A stretch of 64,000 nucleotides of DNA from Bacillus pinisoli (GTDB taxonomy: Bacteria > Bacillota > Bacilli > Bacillales > SA4). Below, one piece after another: positions 1 through 7,946 of the stretch (the stretch's first letter is position 1; every line of letters starts with the position of its first letter). Location of the stretch: the NCBI RefSeq assembly GCF_023036475.1, contig NZ_JAJQKI010000002.1, forward strand, positions 310,001 to 374,000, read 5' to 3'. The notes under the pieces are model-generated. The model ran no database searches. It was given only the letters and a program-made list of their open reading frames with translations, and was not told where the DNA came from. Position numbers and translations under genes: made by a program.

Positions 1-101
1 CTCGCGTCTGCTAATTCTACCACCACATCAATTAATTTAAGTTTTTCTTGTACTTGGCGCCTTGCTTTTGCCATATGTCCTGGAAACCATTGAATTGTCA
101 A
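1..101 (-). CDS. rbgA: Ribosome biogenesis GTPase RbgA (YlqF), N-terminal fragment
   Basis: Only the first 33 codons lie inside the window; the gene runs off the left edge. The translation begins [16 protein letters not shown] and continues to ELADAR, which matches the start of RbgA/YlqF, the circularly permuted GTPase needed for late 50S subunit assembly. The start is a TTG codon at 99-101, preceded by a strong AAAGGTGGTG ribosome binding site. None of the GTPase motifs is visible because of the cut. The gene lies downstream of lepB in the same orientation but is separated from it by a terminator and a 337-bp spacer, so it probably has its own promoter. Confidence 0.9.
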   Translation of the reverse strand, partial: MTIQWFPGHMAKARRQVQEKLKLIDVVVELADA

Positions 102-252
102 GATGTTCACCACCTTTTACTAGTTTTATTATAACTTCGATTTTTATACAATGGACATGTTAGTAGCTACTAAAAGATGAGTTTTTCTTTTCCTCATAAT
201 TTGTTGCTTTTCGTGAGTTACATGTAAATAAATTGTCGTTACATCGCGCTCC

Positions 253-336
253 AGACACTTACTTTCCTTGGAAGGAAGGATATTTTCACTATCGTGAAAA
301 GACCCTTTCCTCTACTTGCCGCAGGATCAAGTGTCT
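253..336. repeat. Nested inverted repeat in the 337-bp lepB-rbgA spacer
   Basis: The spacer 102-438 has no credible gene. Its main feature is a nested hairpin. The outer arms AGACACTT (253-260) and AAGTGTCT (329-336) are exact inverse copies. Inside them GGAAGGA and the CCTTTCC region pair, and the apex is TTTTCAC (283-289) with GTGAAAA (294-300) around a 4-nt loop. No run of T follows on either strand, so this is not an ordinary terminator. It may be a dispersed intergenic repeat or a structured 5' leader of rbgA; only one copy is present here. Confidence 0.5.
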
Positions 337-395
337 TTCGCTCCATTCCACCACCCATTAAGAGCCTAAGAAAAAGACAACTTATATGTAGGCAT

Positions 396-426
396 TAAAA
401 AAGGGAATGAGTAAGACTCTTCCCTT
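396..426 (-). terminator. Rho-independent terminator of lepB
   Basis: On the minus strand the arms AAGGGAA-GAGT and ACTC-TTCCCTT pair with one bulged base, followed by a run of six T. It starts 12 bp after the lepB stop codon. Confidence 0.85.
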
Positions 427-438
427 CCTACTAAAATA

Positions 439-990
439 TTAATCGACAAAACGAATTTCAGAGAGAGGCCAATATACCACATTTGTCTTACCTATAACAC
501 TCTCCATTGGTACAAATCCAATATCTCTACTATCTTTACTAAATCGACGATTATCCCCCATTACAAAGAGATGACCTTCAGGAACTGTTTTCTCTCCCCA
601 TAATTGTTCTAACTCAAAATCATATGTTAGAGGTGCATCTATTAACTCGGTCTTCGCACCATCAAGATACGGTTCTTCTATGGGTTCACCATTTATGTAT
701 AACACATCATTTTTATATTCAACGTGATCGCCTGGAAGCCCTATTACACGCTTTATGTAATCCTTTTGCTCAGGTGCATGAAACACAACAATATCAAAAC
801 GTTTCGGTTCACCAATATTGTAGCTCAACTTGCTAACAACCATTCGATTCTGATCATGGAGGGTTGGCATCATTGATAATCCGTCTACAACAATTGGCGC
901 AAAAAGAAAGTAACGTATACCTGCAGCTAATAATACAGCAATTACCAGTGCTTTCATCCATTCCCAAACTTCGCTTTTCTGACGGGTCAT
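439..990 (-). CDS. lepB: Type I signal peptidase
   Basis: Membrane-anchored serine protease that cleaves signal peptides from exported preproteins on the outer face of the cytoplasmic membrane. The 183-residue protein has one N-terminal membrane segment (about residues 11-30), then the catalytic serine in SMMPTL (Ser39) and the general-base lysine in YIKRVIGLPGD (Lys80). The C-terminal part carries the GDNRRFSKDSRDIG box typical of SipS/SipT-like enzymes. I chose the ATG at 988-990, 7 nt after GGAGG; a GTG one codon earlier is also possible. The gene stands alone between rplS and rbgA with its own terminator. B. subtilis 168 has no signal peptidase gene at this spot, but I recall one here in other Bacillus genomes. 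Confidence 0.95.
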   Translation of the reverse strand: MTRQKSEVWEWMKALVIAVLLAAGIRYFLFAPIVVDGLSMMPTLHDQNRMVVSKLSYNIGEPKRFDIVVFHAPEQKDYIKRVIGLPGDHVEYKNDVLYINGEPIEEPYLDGAKTELIDAPLTYDFELEQLWGEKTVPEGHLFVMGDNRRFSKDSRDIGFVPMESVIGKTNVVYWPLSEIRFVD

Positions 991-1023
991 CACTTATCCT
1001 CCACTCATTATACCGGTTTATTA

Positions 1024-1050
1024 GAAAAGGAGCTTGATACTCAAGCTCCT
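1024..1050 (-). terminator. Terminator downstream of rplS
   Basis: The minus strand reads AGGAGCTTGA-GTA-TCAAGCTCCT followed by TTTCT: a 10-bp perfect stem with a short U-rich tail. It is the second hairpin after rplS. Confidence 0.75.
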
Positions 1051-1110
1051 GATTTCTTATTATATACACAGAGCAATTTACTACTTGCTCCCTAGCATTT
1101 AATAGGTTAA

Positions 1111-1149
1111 ACTTCACATCATTGTGGACACGGCCACAATGATGGAAGT
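1111..1149 (-). terminator. Long hairpin just after rplS
   Basis: The arms ACTTC-CATCATTGTGG and CCACAATGATG-GAAGT (minus strand, one bulge) form a 16-bp stem beginning 9 bp after the rplS stop. The downstream tract is only GTTTAA, so it may act as an mRNA 3'-end stabiliser or a weak terminator backed up by the hairpin at 1024-1050. Confidence 0.6.
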
Positions 1150-1157
1150 TTTTTAGC

Positions 1158-1604
<447 letters not shown>

Positions 1605-1610
1605 AGTAAC

Positions 1611-1639
1611 ATCATACCATACAGATATATAGGTTGCAA
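1611..1639 (-). promoter_or_regulatory. Sigma-A promoter of rplS
   Basis: On the minus strand the -35 is TTGCAA (1634-1639) and the -10 is TATGAT (1611-1616) with exactly 17 bp between. It begins just after the trmD stop codon. Confidence 0.75.
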
Positions 1640-1642
1640 TAG

Positions 1643-2380
1643 CTAGTCAGTCTCTTTTTGAAGTTCAGATAACCATTTTTTTTGTTCTTGAGTAAGGTTT
1701 TCCTCAATAATTAAATCAGGTCTCCTGTTTAACGTTCTCCTAAGAGATTCTTTAGAGCGCCATTCTTCAATTTTTTTATGATTACCTGATAATAGTACAT
1801 CAGGAACCTTATATCCTCTATATTCAGCTGGTCTAGTATATTGAGGGTGTTCCAGGTATCCTGTACTAAAGGAATCCTTTTTATGAGAAGCCTCATTGCC
1901 TAGTACATCCGGTAGTAATCTTACGACACTATCTACTATCACCATTGACGCTAACTCTCCACCTGTTAATACGTAGTCACCAATTGAAATTTCATCGGTA
2001 ACTACATATTCTCGAATTCTTTCGTCATAACCTTCATAGTGTCCACAAATAAAAATCAAGTGATCTTCCCTAGCTAATTCCTCTGCTTTTTTTTGAGTGA
2101 ATCTTTCCCCTTGAGGACACATCAAAATTACTCTGGGTGAAGAAGCGGCTTCCTCTTTCAAATGGTCCACAGCATCAAAAATAGGCTGAGGAGTAAGAAC
2201 CATCCCTGCACCGCCACCATATGGATAATCATCAACATTCTTGTGTCTATTAGCTGAATAATCACGGAAATTAATGACATCAATTTGAACTGCCTCTCTC
2301 TCCTGAGCAATCTTCATCATGGAATGCTGCAGAACACCTGTAAACATGTCAGGAAAAAGAGTTAGAATGTTTATTTTCAT
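1643..2380 (-). CDS. trmD: tRNA (guanine-N1)-methyltransferase
   Basis: SPOUT-class methyltransferase that makes m1G37 next to the anticodon of tRNAs reading CNN/GNN-type codons, preventing +1 frameshifts. The 245-residue protein begins [13 protein letters not shown] and contains the trefoil-knot AdoMet site: [10 protein letters not shown] followed by [16 protein letters not shown] (about residues 113-142). An additional hallmark is [11 protein letters not shown] near residue 53. The start ATG directly follows the rimM stop (no spacer), which suggests translational coupling. The order rimM-trmD-rplS is the standard one. Confidence 0.98.
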   Translation of the reverse strand: MKINILTLFPDMFTGVLQHSMMKIAQEREAVQIDVINFRDYSANRHKNVDDYPYGGGAGMVLTPQPIFDAVDHLKEEAASSPRVILMCPQGERFTQKKAEELAREDHLIFICGHYEGYDERIREYVVTDEISIGDYVLTGGELASMVIVDSVVRLLPDVLGNEASHKKDSFSTGYLEHPQYTRPAEYRGYKVPDVLLSGNHKKIEEWRSKESLRRTLNRRPDLIIEENLTQEQKKWLSELQKETD

Positions 2381-2896
2381 TTATGAAAGCAATCCTTCCA
2401 TAGGTTGAATAATAATGAGTTTATTTTCAGTATTAATTTCTTTAACAACCTCTTCAATATAAGGGATTAAGGCATCTTTTTGACCATGTCTTTGTATGAC
2501 CCATACATCATTTGCACCTGTTGAGAGGATCTCTTTAACTTTACCGAGTTTTTCTCCCTCCACAGTTTCCACTGTACAACCAATGATTTCATGGTAATAG
2601 AATTCACCTTCATCTAATTCACCTTGTTGGTCTTCAGGTATCTTAATCATAGCTCCTTTAAAACGTTCAACATGATTCACATTTGTGTACCCTTCAAATA
2701 ATAGTAAATCAAAATTTTTATGGACACGGTGTCCTGTCACTTTTACTTCAATAGGGTCTTCATTTTGTGAGAAGATAAACAATGTGTTTCCTTTGGCATA
2801 TCTTTCCTCCGGGAAGTCAGTGGTTGAAATAACTCGAACCTCCCCCCTTATACCATGAGTGTTAACAATCTTTCCTACGTTAAACCATTTACTCAA
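2381..2896 (-). CDS. rimM: 16S rRNA processing protein RimM
   Basis: Assembly factor that binds S19 and helps mature the 3' domain of 16S rRNA. The 171-residue protein has the N-terminal RimM beta-barrel ([19 protein letters not shown]) and the C-terminal PRC barrel ([12 protein letters not shown], then [11 protein letters not shown] and [12 protein letters not shown]). It initiates at TTG (2894-2896), preceded by AGAGGTG at a suitable distance; no better ATG exists. The gene abuts trmD and follows ylqD by 12 bp, so ylqD-rimM-trmD is likely one transcript. Confidence 0.96.
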   Translation of the reverse strand: MSKWFNVGKIVNTHGIRGEVRVISTTDFPEERYAKGNTLFIFSQNEDPIEVKVTGHRVHKNFDLLLFEGYTNVNHVERFKGAMIKIPEDQQGELDEGEFYYHEIIGCTVETVEGEKLGKVKEILSTGANDVWVIQRHGQKDALIPYIEEVVKEINTENKLIIIQPMEGLLS

Positions 2897-2908
2897 ACTT
2901 TGTCACCT

Positions 2909-3286
2909 CTATCTGATATCTACTACTTTGCCTTCTTTAACTACAATTGTCTTATCAAGCTCATTCCATTGGTCACCAATCTCAACATCAATTACAGCCT
3001 GGACTTCTTGTTGTTTAATCTCACTACCTACTGGTAGCATATGTAATTGCTCTATCATGAAATCAATATTATTTATTTTATCCAATCTAGCCTTTACTTC
3101 ATGCTCATAGCTTTGCAGCTGAGAAAATTGATGCTTTTGATCTGCCCTCATTTTTTTCTGTTCAAACCGTAGCTGCTCACATTCTTTTTGGAGCTGGAGT
3201 TTTTGTTGTGAGAATTGCTCTACTAAATCATGTTTACTTTTTTCTGTCAGGATTTGTTTAACAATCACAGTTTGTAGAACTTTCAA
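2909..3286 (-). CDS. ylqD: YlqD family coiled-coil protein
   Basis: Conserved small protein of unknown function, found between khpA and rimM in Bacillaceae. The 125 residues are highly charged and rich in Gln/Lys/Glu; residues about 20-75 should form a coiled coil (LVEQFSQQKLQLQKECEQLR and following). A small beta-like C-terminal part holds LPVGSEIKQQEVQAVIDVEIGDQW. It starts at TTG (3284-3286) with a strong GGAGGAG ribosome binding site 7 nt upstream. It is preceded by a 427-bp spacer with a terminator and a MITE-like element, so it heads a new transcription unit with rimM and trmD. Confidence 0.85.
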   Translation of the reverse strand: MKVLQTVIVKQILTEKSKHDLVEQFSQQKLQLQKECEQLRFEQKKMRADQKHQFSQLQSYEHEVKARLDKINNIDFMIEQLHMLPVGSEIKQQEVQAVIDVEIGDQWNELDKTIVVKEGKVVDIR

Positions 3287-3482
3287 CCTAACTCCTCCTT
3301 AAAAGCAAGTTCGTCATTTTACGATTCTTATCTAGCAAACAAGACGCAAGCCCTACATGAACATTGAGACAAAAATAAGTAATGGTTTCTATACCTTTGT
3401 TCTTTTGTATGCCGCGCTTTCCTTAAGTGGGAAGATGTGGACAAATAAAGAGCAGAAAGGAATTGTGTCTCTAACAATAAAA

Positions 3483-3620
3483 GGCTCTATTCGGTATTGT
3501 TGCTTTCGGTAAAAATCCTAAAGCCGGATTTTTACTCGGAAGTACAGTGGTCAGAGTTGCTCTTTTCTTTTCTAATCATTATCACTTCGGTTTTATAGTA
3601 TGAGATGTAGAAAAGAGTCC
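3483..3620. repeat. MITE-like intergenic element, copy A
   Basis: The spacer 3287-3713 has no gene. It contains a 138-bp segment that recurs in diverged form at 53576-53766. The ends are imperfect inverted repeats, GGCTCTATTC on the left and GAAAAGAGTCC on the right. The interior has a perfect 10-bp hairpin (GTAAAAATCC / GGATTTTTAC) and the shared blocks AGTACAGTG, TTGCTCTTTTC and ACTTCGGTTTTA. No reading frame is evident, so it is non-autonomous if mobile. Flanking ATAAAA on both sides may be a remnant duplication, but the region is A-rich. Confidence 0.65.
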
Positions 3621-3625
3621 TATAA

Positions 3626-3656
3626 AAAAAGGGAGAGGAAAATCCCCACCCTTTAG
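3626..3656 (-). terminator. Terminator of rpsP-khpA
   Basis: On the minus strand AAAGGGTGGGGA pairs with TCCTCTCCCTTT (one mismatch, one G-U) and runs into seven T. Confidence 0.8.
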
Positions 3657-3713
3657 TGTTTCTTGTTGAATTAAGCAACAGTGCTAGTCGCAACTGCAAT
3701 GAAACGAAGCTTT

Positions 3714-3944
3714 TTACTGAATATCTAGATGTATACGCTTATTACTAGTTGATGAGGCAGAAGAGTAGATAACCGAACGGATCGCTTTTGCAACTCGTCC
3801 ATTTTTACCTATGATTTTTCCTACATCATCTTTATGAACAGTAAGCTTATAAGTAATATGATGGCTGTCTTCGACTTCATCGATGACAACCTCCTCCGGA
3901 TAATCCACTAAAGGCTTTACAATCGTTTCAATTAATTCTTTCAT
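3714..3944 (-). CDS. khpA: KH-domain RNA-binding protein KhpA (YlqC)
   Basis: Small RNA-binding protein; in related Firmicutes KhpA works with KhpB/Jag and affects cell elongation and division. The 76 residues are essentially a single KH domain, with the GKNGR loop in VGKIIGKNGRVAKAIR (the GxxG motif) near residue 47. The gene follows rpsP by 13 bp and ends at the shared terminator, so it is co-transcribed with rpsP from the promoter at 4311-4339. Confidence 0.93.
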   Translation of the reverse strand: MKELIETIVKPLVDYPEEVVIDEVEDSHHITYKLTVHKDDVGKIIGKNGRVAKAIRSVIYSSASSTSNKRIHLDIQ

Positions 3945-3957
3945 CTGAGTTCACTCA

Positions 3958-4230
3958 TTACTTGCTATTTCTAGCAACGTGGAACTTTTCCATGATTCCT
4001 TGCTTTGAGAAAAGGTTACGCACTGTGTCAGATGGCTTTGCACCATTTTGTAACCACTTAAGAGCAAGCTCTTCGTTAATGTCTACTACAGCTGGAGCTG
4101 CAACAGGATTGTAAGTACCAATTTCCTCAATTAGACGACCGTCACGTGGAGAACGAGAATCTGCAACCACTACACGATAGAAAGGATTTTTCTTTGAACC
4201 CATACGCTTTAAACGAATTTTAACTGCCAT
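3958..4230 (-). CDS. rpsP: 30S ribosomal protein S16
   Basis: Ribosomal protein S16, a small-subunit assembly protein. The start is the ATG at 4228-4230 ([19 protein letters not shown]), which follows CGGAGGTG; an in-frame ATG four codons upstream overlaps that ribosome binding site and is rejected. This gives 90 residues, the usual length. The hallmark [13 protein letters not shown] and IGTYNP segments are intact. It heads the rpsP-khpA unit, downstream of a strong promoter. Confidence 0.98.
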   Translation of the reverse strand: MAVKIRLKRMGSKKNPFYRVVVADSRSPRDGRLIEEIGTYNPVAAPAVVDINEELALKWLQNGAKPSDTVRNLFSKQGIMEKFHVARNSK

Positions 4231-4310
4231 TTTATATAGCACCTCCGAAATTTTTAAATAAAAGATTATTTATTGGATAAATCTATATCCTTGTTTTCAC
4301 AACAAAATAT

Positions 4311-4339
4311 ATCATACCAAGAACCAAAAAGAATGTAAA
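4311..4339 (-). promoter_or_regulatory. Sigma-A promoter of rpsP-khpA
   Basis: On the minus strand the -35 is TTTACA (4334-4339), the spacer is 17 bp and the -10 is TATGAT (4311-4316). The hairpin-repeat array begins only 25 bp further upstream. Confidence 0.8.
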
Positions 4340-4364
4340 GTATTTTTTCTTAACAGTACAAAAA

Positions 4365-4772
4365 GAAAAGCTGAAGCGGCTCGTTTAGGTCCGAAAAGCA
4401 AATGTTCCTCGGGCGAAGAAAAGGGCGGTTTTTCCCTTTTATTTGAACGAGGGTTATTTGACTCGAGGACCTAGCCGCTGAAGCTAGACAACACCGAAAA
4501 GCTAAAGCGGCTCGTTTAGCCCTGACAAGCAAATGTTCCTCATTAAAGAAAAGGGCGATCTTTCCCTTTTATTTGATGAGGGTTATTTGAATCGAAGGGC
4601 TAGCCGCTGAAGCTAGACAACACCGAAAAGCTGAAGCGGCTCGTTTAACCCTGACAAGCAAATGTTCCTGACAGAATAAAAGGGCGCACTTCCCTTTTAT
4701 TCTGTCAGGGTTATTTGACTCGAAGGGCTAGCCGCTGAAGCTAGACAACACCGAAAAGCTGAAGCGGCTCGT
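4365..4772. repeat. Hairpin-repeat array 1 (three full units and one fragment)
   Basis: This fills most of the 546-bp spacer between ffh and rpsP. Units begin at 4365, 4496 and 4625, with a 20-bp fragment at 4753. Each unit starts GAAAAGCTGAAGCGGCTCG (AAAGCGG in unit 2) and ends AGCCGCTGAAGCTAGACA. The constant inner blocks are AGCAAATGTT and GGTTATTTGA, which pair through CAAAT/ATTTG. Between them the apical stem differs: CCTCG... in unit 1, CCTCAT... in unit 2, CCTGACAG... in unit 3, each matched by its partner arm, perfectly so in unit 3. The array ends 4 bp from the ffh stop codon. Confidence 0.9.
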
Positions 4773-4776
4773 CACC

Positions 4777-6123
4777 CTACATAAACGGAAACTTAAAGCC
4801 ACCCTTTTTCTTTCCTTTTTGCTGCATACTGGACATTTGCTTCATCATCTTCTTCATGTCCTCAAACTGCTTAAGTAATCGATTCACTTCCTGGACAGAA
4901 GTTCCACTTCCCTTGGCAATTCTTTTTTTACGGCTTGCATTAATTATTTCAGGTTGTACCTTCTCTTTCTTAGTCATTGACTTAATAATAGCTTCTACAT
5001 GACTAATTTGCTTTTCATCAACCTGAACATTTTTAAGACCCTTCATTTTATTGGCACCTGGTAGCATTCCGAGCAATTCATCTAATGGACCCATACTTCT
5101 TACCTGCGCCAACTGATCTAGAAAGTCATCAAATGTAAAGGACATCGTCCTCATCTTTTGTTCTAGTTCTTTTGCTTTTTCTTCATCTACATTGGCTTGT
5201 GCTTTTTCTATGAGTGTAAGCACATCACCCATACCTAGAATCCGAGAAGCCATTCTTTCAGGATGAAATGGTTCAATAGCGTCCATTTTCTCTCCTAAAC
5301 CGACGAATTTTATTGGCGTATTCGTGACAGCTTTTACCGATAATGCGGCCCCACCACGTGTATCACCGTCAAGTTTAGTTAAAACTACACCCGTAATGTC
5401 AAGCTGTTCATTAAAACTTTCAGCAACATTTACGGCATCTTGACCAGTCATCGCATCGACAACTAGGAAAATTTCATCTGGTTTTGATAGCTCTTTAACG
5501 TCTTTCAGTTCGTTCATGAGGTTCTCATCTACATGAAGTCGACCAGCTGTATCAATTAGAACATAATCATAATGTTCTTTTTTAGCATGTTCGATCGCTT
5601 GTCTTGCAATCTCAACAGGGCTCACCTGGTCACCTAATGAAAAGACTGGCATACTCAGTTGCTTACCTAAGGTTTCAAGCTGTTTAATCGCTGCTGGACG
5701 ATAAATATCTGCAGCAACTAGCATTGGATTTTTATTGTATTTTTTACGAAGCAGGTTAGCTAGCTTACCAGTTGTAGTTGTTTTACCCGCTCCTTGTAAT
5801 CCAACCATCATTATTATGGTTGGCGGACGATTGGATACTGCAATTCTACTTTGTTCTCCACCCATTAAAGCAGTAAGCTCTTCTTGAACAACTTTGATGA
5901 CTTGTTGACCAGGAGTTAAGCTTTTCATAACCTCTTGACCAACAGCTCTCTCTGTTACCTTTTTTACAAAATCTTTTACTACTTTAAAGTTAACATCCGC
6001 TTCTAACAGCGCAAGACGAACCTCACGCATCATTTCCTTCACATCGGCTTCAGTTACTATACCTTTGCCCTTAATCTTTTGAATGGTACTCTGTAATCGG
6101 TCGGCTAATCCTTCAAATGCCAT
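4777..6123 (-). CDS. ffh: Signal recognition particle protein Ffh
   Basis: GTPase subunit of the SRP; with 4.5S/6S RNA it captures signal sequences and docks with FtsY at the membrane. The 448 residues show the N domain (1-90), then the G domain with P-loop GLQGAGKTT (108-116), DTAGR near 190 and TKLDGDTRGG near 250. The methionine-rich M domain has MKKMMKQMSSM and a basic tail. It starts at ATG (6121-6123) 13 bp after ylxM, with which it shares a promoter. The 3' end is followed at once by repeat array 1. Confidence 0.98.
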   Translation of the reverse strand: MAFEGLADRLQSTIQKIKGKGIVTEADVKEMMREVRLALLEADVNFKVVKDFVKKVTERAVGQEVMKSLTPGQQVIKVVQEELTALMGGEQSRIAVSNRPPTIIMMVGLQGAGKTTTTGKLANLLRKKYNKNPMLVAADIYRPAAIKQLETLGKQLSMPVFSLGDQVSPVEIARQAIEHAKKEHYDYVLIDTAGRLHVDENLMNELKDVKELSKPDEIFLVVDAMTGQDAVNVAESFNEQLDITGVVLTKLDGDTRGGAALSVKAVTNTPIKFVGLGEKMDAIEPFHPERMASRILGMGDVLTLIEKAQANVDEEKAKELEQKMRTMSFTFDDFLDQLAQVRSMGPLDELLGMLPGANKMKGLKNVQVDEKQISHVEAIIKSMTKKEKVQPEIINASRKKRIAKGSGTSVQEVNRLLKQFEDMKKMMKQMSSMQQKGKKKGGFKFPFM

Positions 6124-6136
6124 CGCTTGCCTCCCC

Positions 6137-6457
6137 CTAATCTAATTGATCCAGTTCATCTATTAGCTTTTTTACCTCTTCTGCATGATGTAGATCATGT
6201 TTTAACTTTTTAATAATCTCTTGCCTCTTTTGAAACTTTTCTAGTAAATGAAGCTTGTCCTCATACTCTTCAAGCATAGCTTCCGTTCTCTTTATATTAT
6301 CATAGACTGCTTGGCGACTAACTTCATATTCTTCGGCAATTTCACCTAAGGAGTAGTCATCTAGGTAATACAACACCATATAACTCCTCTGCTTTGGAGT
6401 TAGTAGTGACTGATAAAAATCAAATAATAGATTCATCCTAGTTGTCTTTTCAAGCAC
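6137..6457 (-). CDS. ylxM: YlxM, SRP-associated helix-turn-helix protein
   Basis: Small DNA-binding-type protein of the UPF0122/YlxM family; the streptococcal homologue stimulates SRP function. I place the start at GTG 6455-6457 (translated [16 protein letters not shown]) behind GGGGGGA; this matches family N-termini, and a longer open frame upstream has no ribosome binding site and overlaps the promoter. That gives 106 residues. A sigma-70 region 4-like helix-turn-helix is clear ([21 protein letters not shown]). It forms an operon with ffh. Confidence 0.92.
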   Translation of the reverse strand: MLEKTTRMNLLFDFYQSLLTPKQRSYMVLYYLDDYSLGEIAEEYEVSRQAVYDNIKRTEAMLEEYEDKLHLLEKFQKRQEIIKKLKHDLHHAEEVKKLIDELDQLD

Positions 6458-6500
6458 AAGAAATCCCCCCTTGTTAAGTGAATTACCTTTACAAACTAAC

Positions 6501-6529
6501 ATCTTACATGAGTATAAATAACCAGTCAA
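6501..6529 (-). promoter_or_regulatory. Sigma-A promoter of ylxM-ffh
   Basis: On the minus strand the -35 is TTGACT (6524-6529), the spacer 17 bp and the -10 TAAGAT (6501-6506). Repeat array 2 starts about 4 bp upstream of the -35. Confidence 0.75.
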
Positions 6530-6533
6530 GAAC

Positions 6534-6908
6534 GAAAAGCTGAAGCGGCTCGTTCAGGTCCGACAAGCAAATGTTCCTCATCAAAGAAAAGGGTGATTTT
6601 TCCCTTTTATTTGATGAGGGTTATTTGACTCGAGGACCTAGCCGCTGAAGCTAGACAAACCGAAAAGCTGAAGTGCCCCGTTTAGCCCCGACAAGCAAAT
6701 GTTCCTCATCAAAGAAAAGGGTGATTTTTCCCTTTTATTTGATGAGGGTTATTTGACTCGAGGGGCTGGGCACTGAAGCTAGACAAACCGAAAAGCTGAA
6801 GTGCCCCGTTTAGCCCTGACAAGCAAATGTTCTGGAGAGAAAAAAATGGTGGTTTTCCATTTTATTCTCTCCAGGTTATTTGACTCGAAGGGCTAGCCGC
6901 TGAAGCTA
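6534..6908. repeat. Hairpin-repeat array 2 (three units)
   Basis: This occupies most of the 455-bp spacer between ftsY and ylxM. Units begin at 6534, 6662 and 6790 (spacing 128 bp). Unit 1 has the GCGGCT/AGCCGC outer stem. Unit 2 has GTGCCC/GGGCAC, changed on both arms. Unit 3 has a GTGCCC left arm but an AGCCGC right arm, so it looks like a junction of two types. Units 1 and 2 share the CCTCATCAAAGAAAAGGG apical arm; unit 3 uses CTGGAGAGAA with its partner TTCTCTCCAG. The array ends 4 bp from the ftsY stop codon. Confidence 0.9.
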
Positions 6909-6912
6909 TCAC

Positions 6913-7920
6913 TTATTGTTCTTCTACATTCGCTCCTTCAGCTTCTTCAAGCATGTCACTAAAGAGTCCAAATACAAATTGTTCAGCGTCAAACTCTTGT
7001 AGGTCATCCATTTTTTCTCCGAGACCTACAAATTTCACTGGAGTATTTAACTCATTACGAATAGCGAGCACAATTCCACCTTTTGCTGTACCATCTAGCT
7101 TAGTTAAGACAATACCTGTTACATCAGTTGCTTGAGTGAACGTTTTAGCCTGACTCATTGCATTTTGTCCGGTAGTTGCATCAAGAACTAGAAGAACCTC
7201 GTGTGGAGCACCAGGGATTTCCCTTTCAATTACACGCTTTACCTTTTCAAGCTCTTTCATTAAGTTTACCTTGTTTTGTAAACGTCCGGCAGTATCACAT
7301 AGTAGAACATCTACTTGTCTTGATTTAGCAGCTTGTACTGCATCATAAACAACCGCGGCTGGATCTGATCCTTCTGATTGTTTAATTACAGGGACACCTA
7401 CACGTTCTCCCCAAACTTCTAATTGATCAATAGCTCCCGCTCTAAACGTGTCCCCTGCTGCAAGCATAACTGACTTTCCATCTTGCTTTAATTTATGAGC
7501 AAGTTTTCCAATCGAAGTGGTTTTGCCCACTCCGTTTACACCCACCACTAACACGACCGTTAAACCTGATTCTTGGATATTTAAGGCATTATCAACGCTT
7601 TCGCCACCCTGGTAGATTTGAACAAGCTTTTCAGAAATGACGGCATGCATATCACGCGGGTCTTGAATATTACGTTTTTTCACCTCATCCTTTAGCTCAT
7701 CAATAAGCTCCATCACCGTTGAGACACCAACGTCTGCTGAAATCAAAATCTCTTCTAGCTCTTCAAAGAAATCCTCATCTACTTTTCGATAGCGATACAC
7801 TAAATCATTTACACGACCAGCAAAAGAGTCCCTTGTTTTTGTTAAGCCTTCTTTAAATTTTTCCGTAACGGTATTAGTTTGTTTTGAGATGCTTTCTTTT
7901 AATTTTTTTAAGAAACTCAA
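6913..7920 (-). CDS. ftsY: SRP receptor FtsY
   Basis: Membrane-associated GTPase that receives ribosome-nascent chain-SRP complexes. The 335 residues have a short basic N-terminus (the long acidic A domain of enterobacteria is absent, as in other Bacillus FtsY), the N domain, and the G domain with P-loop GVNGVGKTTS (127-136), DTAGRLQNK near 210 and TKLDGTAKGG near 272. It starts at ATG and follows smc by 26 bp, so smc-ftsY are probably co-transcribed. The transcript then enters repeat array 2. Confidence 0.98.
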   Translation of the reverse strand: MSFLKKLKESISKQTNTVTEKFKEGLTKTRDSFAGRVNDLVYRYRKVDEDFFEELEEILISADVGVSTVMELIDELKDEVKKRNIQDPRDMHAVISEKLVQIYQGGESVDNALNIQESGLTVVLVVGVNGVGKTTSIGKLAHKLKQDGKSVMLAAGDTFRAGAIDQLEVWGERVGVPVIKQSEGSDPAAVVYDAVQAAKSRQVDVLLCDTAGRLQNKVNLMKELEKVKRVIEREIPGAPHEVLLVLDATTGQNAMSQAKTFTQATDVTGIVLTKLDGTAKGGIVLAIRNELNTPVKFVGLGEKMDDLQEFDAEQFVFGLFSDMLEEAEGANVEEQ

Positions 7921-7946
7921 AGTTAATCCCTCATTTCATTCTATTA

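Noticed and set aside
1000..1011. TATAAT just upstream of lepB
   Set aside because: There is no acceptable -35 at 16-18 bp, and a start there would leave almost no leader before the ribosome binding site.
4350..4532. 60-codon open frame inside hairpin-repeat array 1
   Set aside because: It runs through repeat units, has no ribosome binding site and resembles no protein; the repeat structure explains the sequence.
4365..6908. Regularly repeated units resembling a CRISPR array
   Set aside because: Units are about 128 bp, long palindromes with variable stems, only three per array, and no cas genes are near. The repeat/spacer layout of CRISPR is absent.
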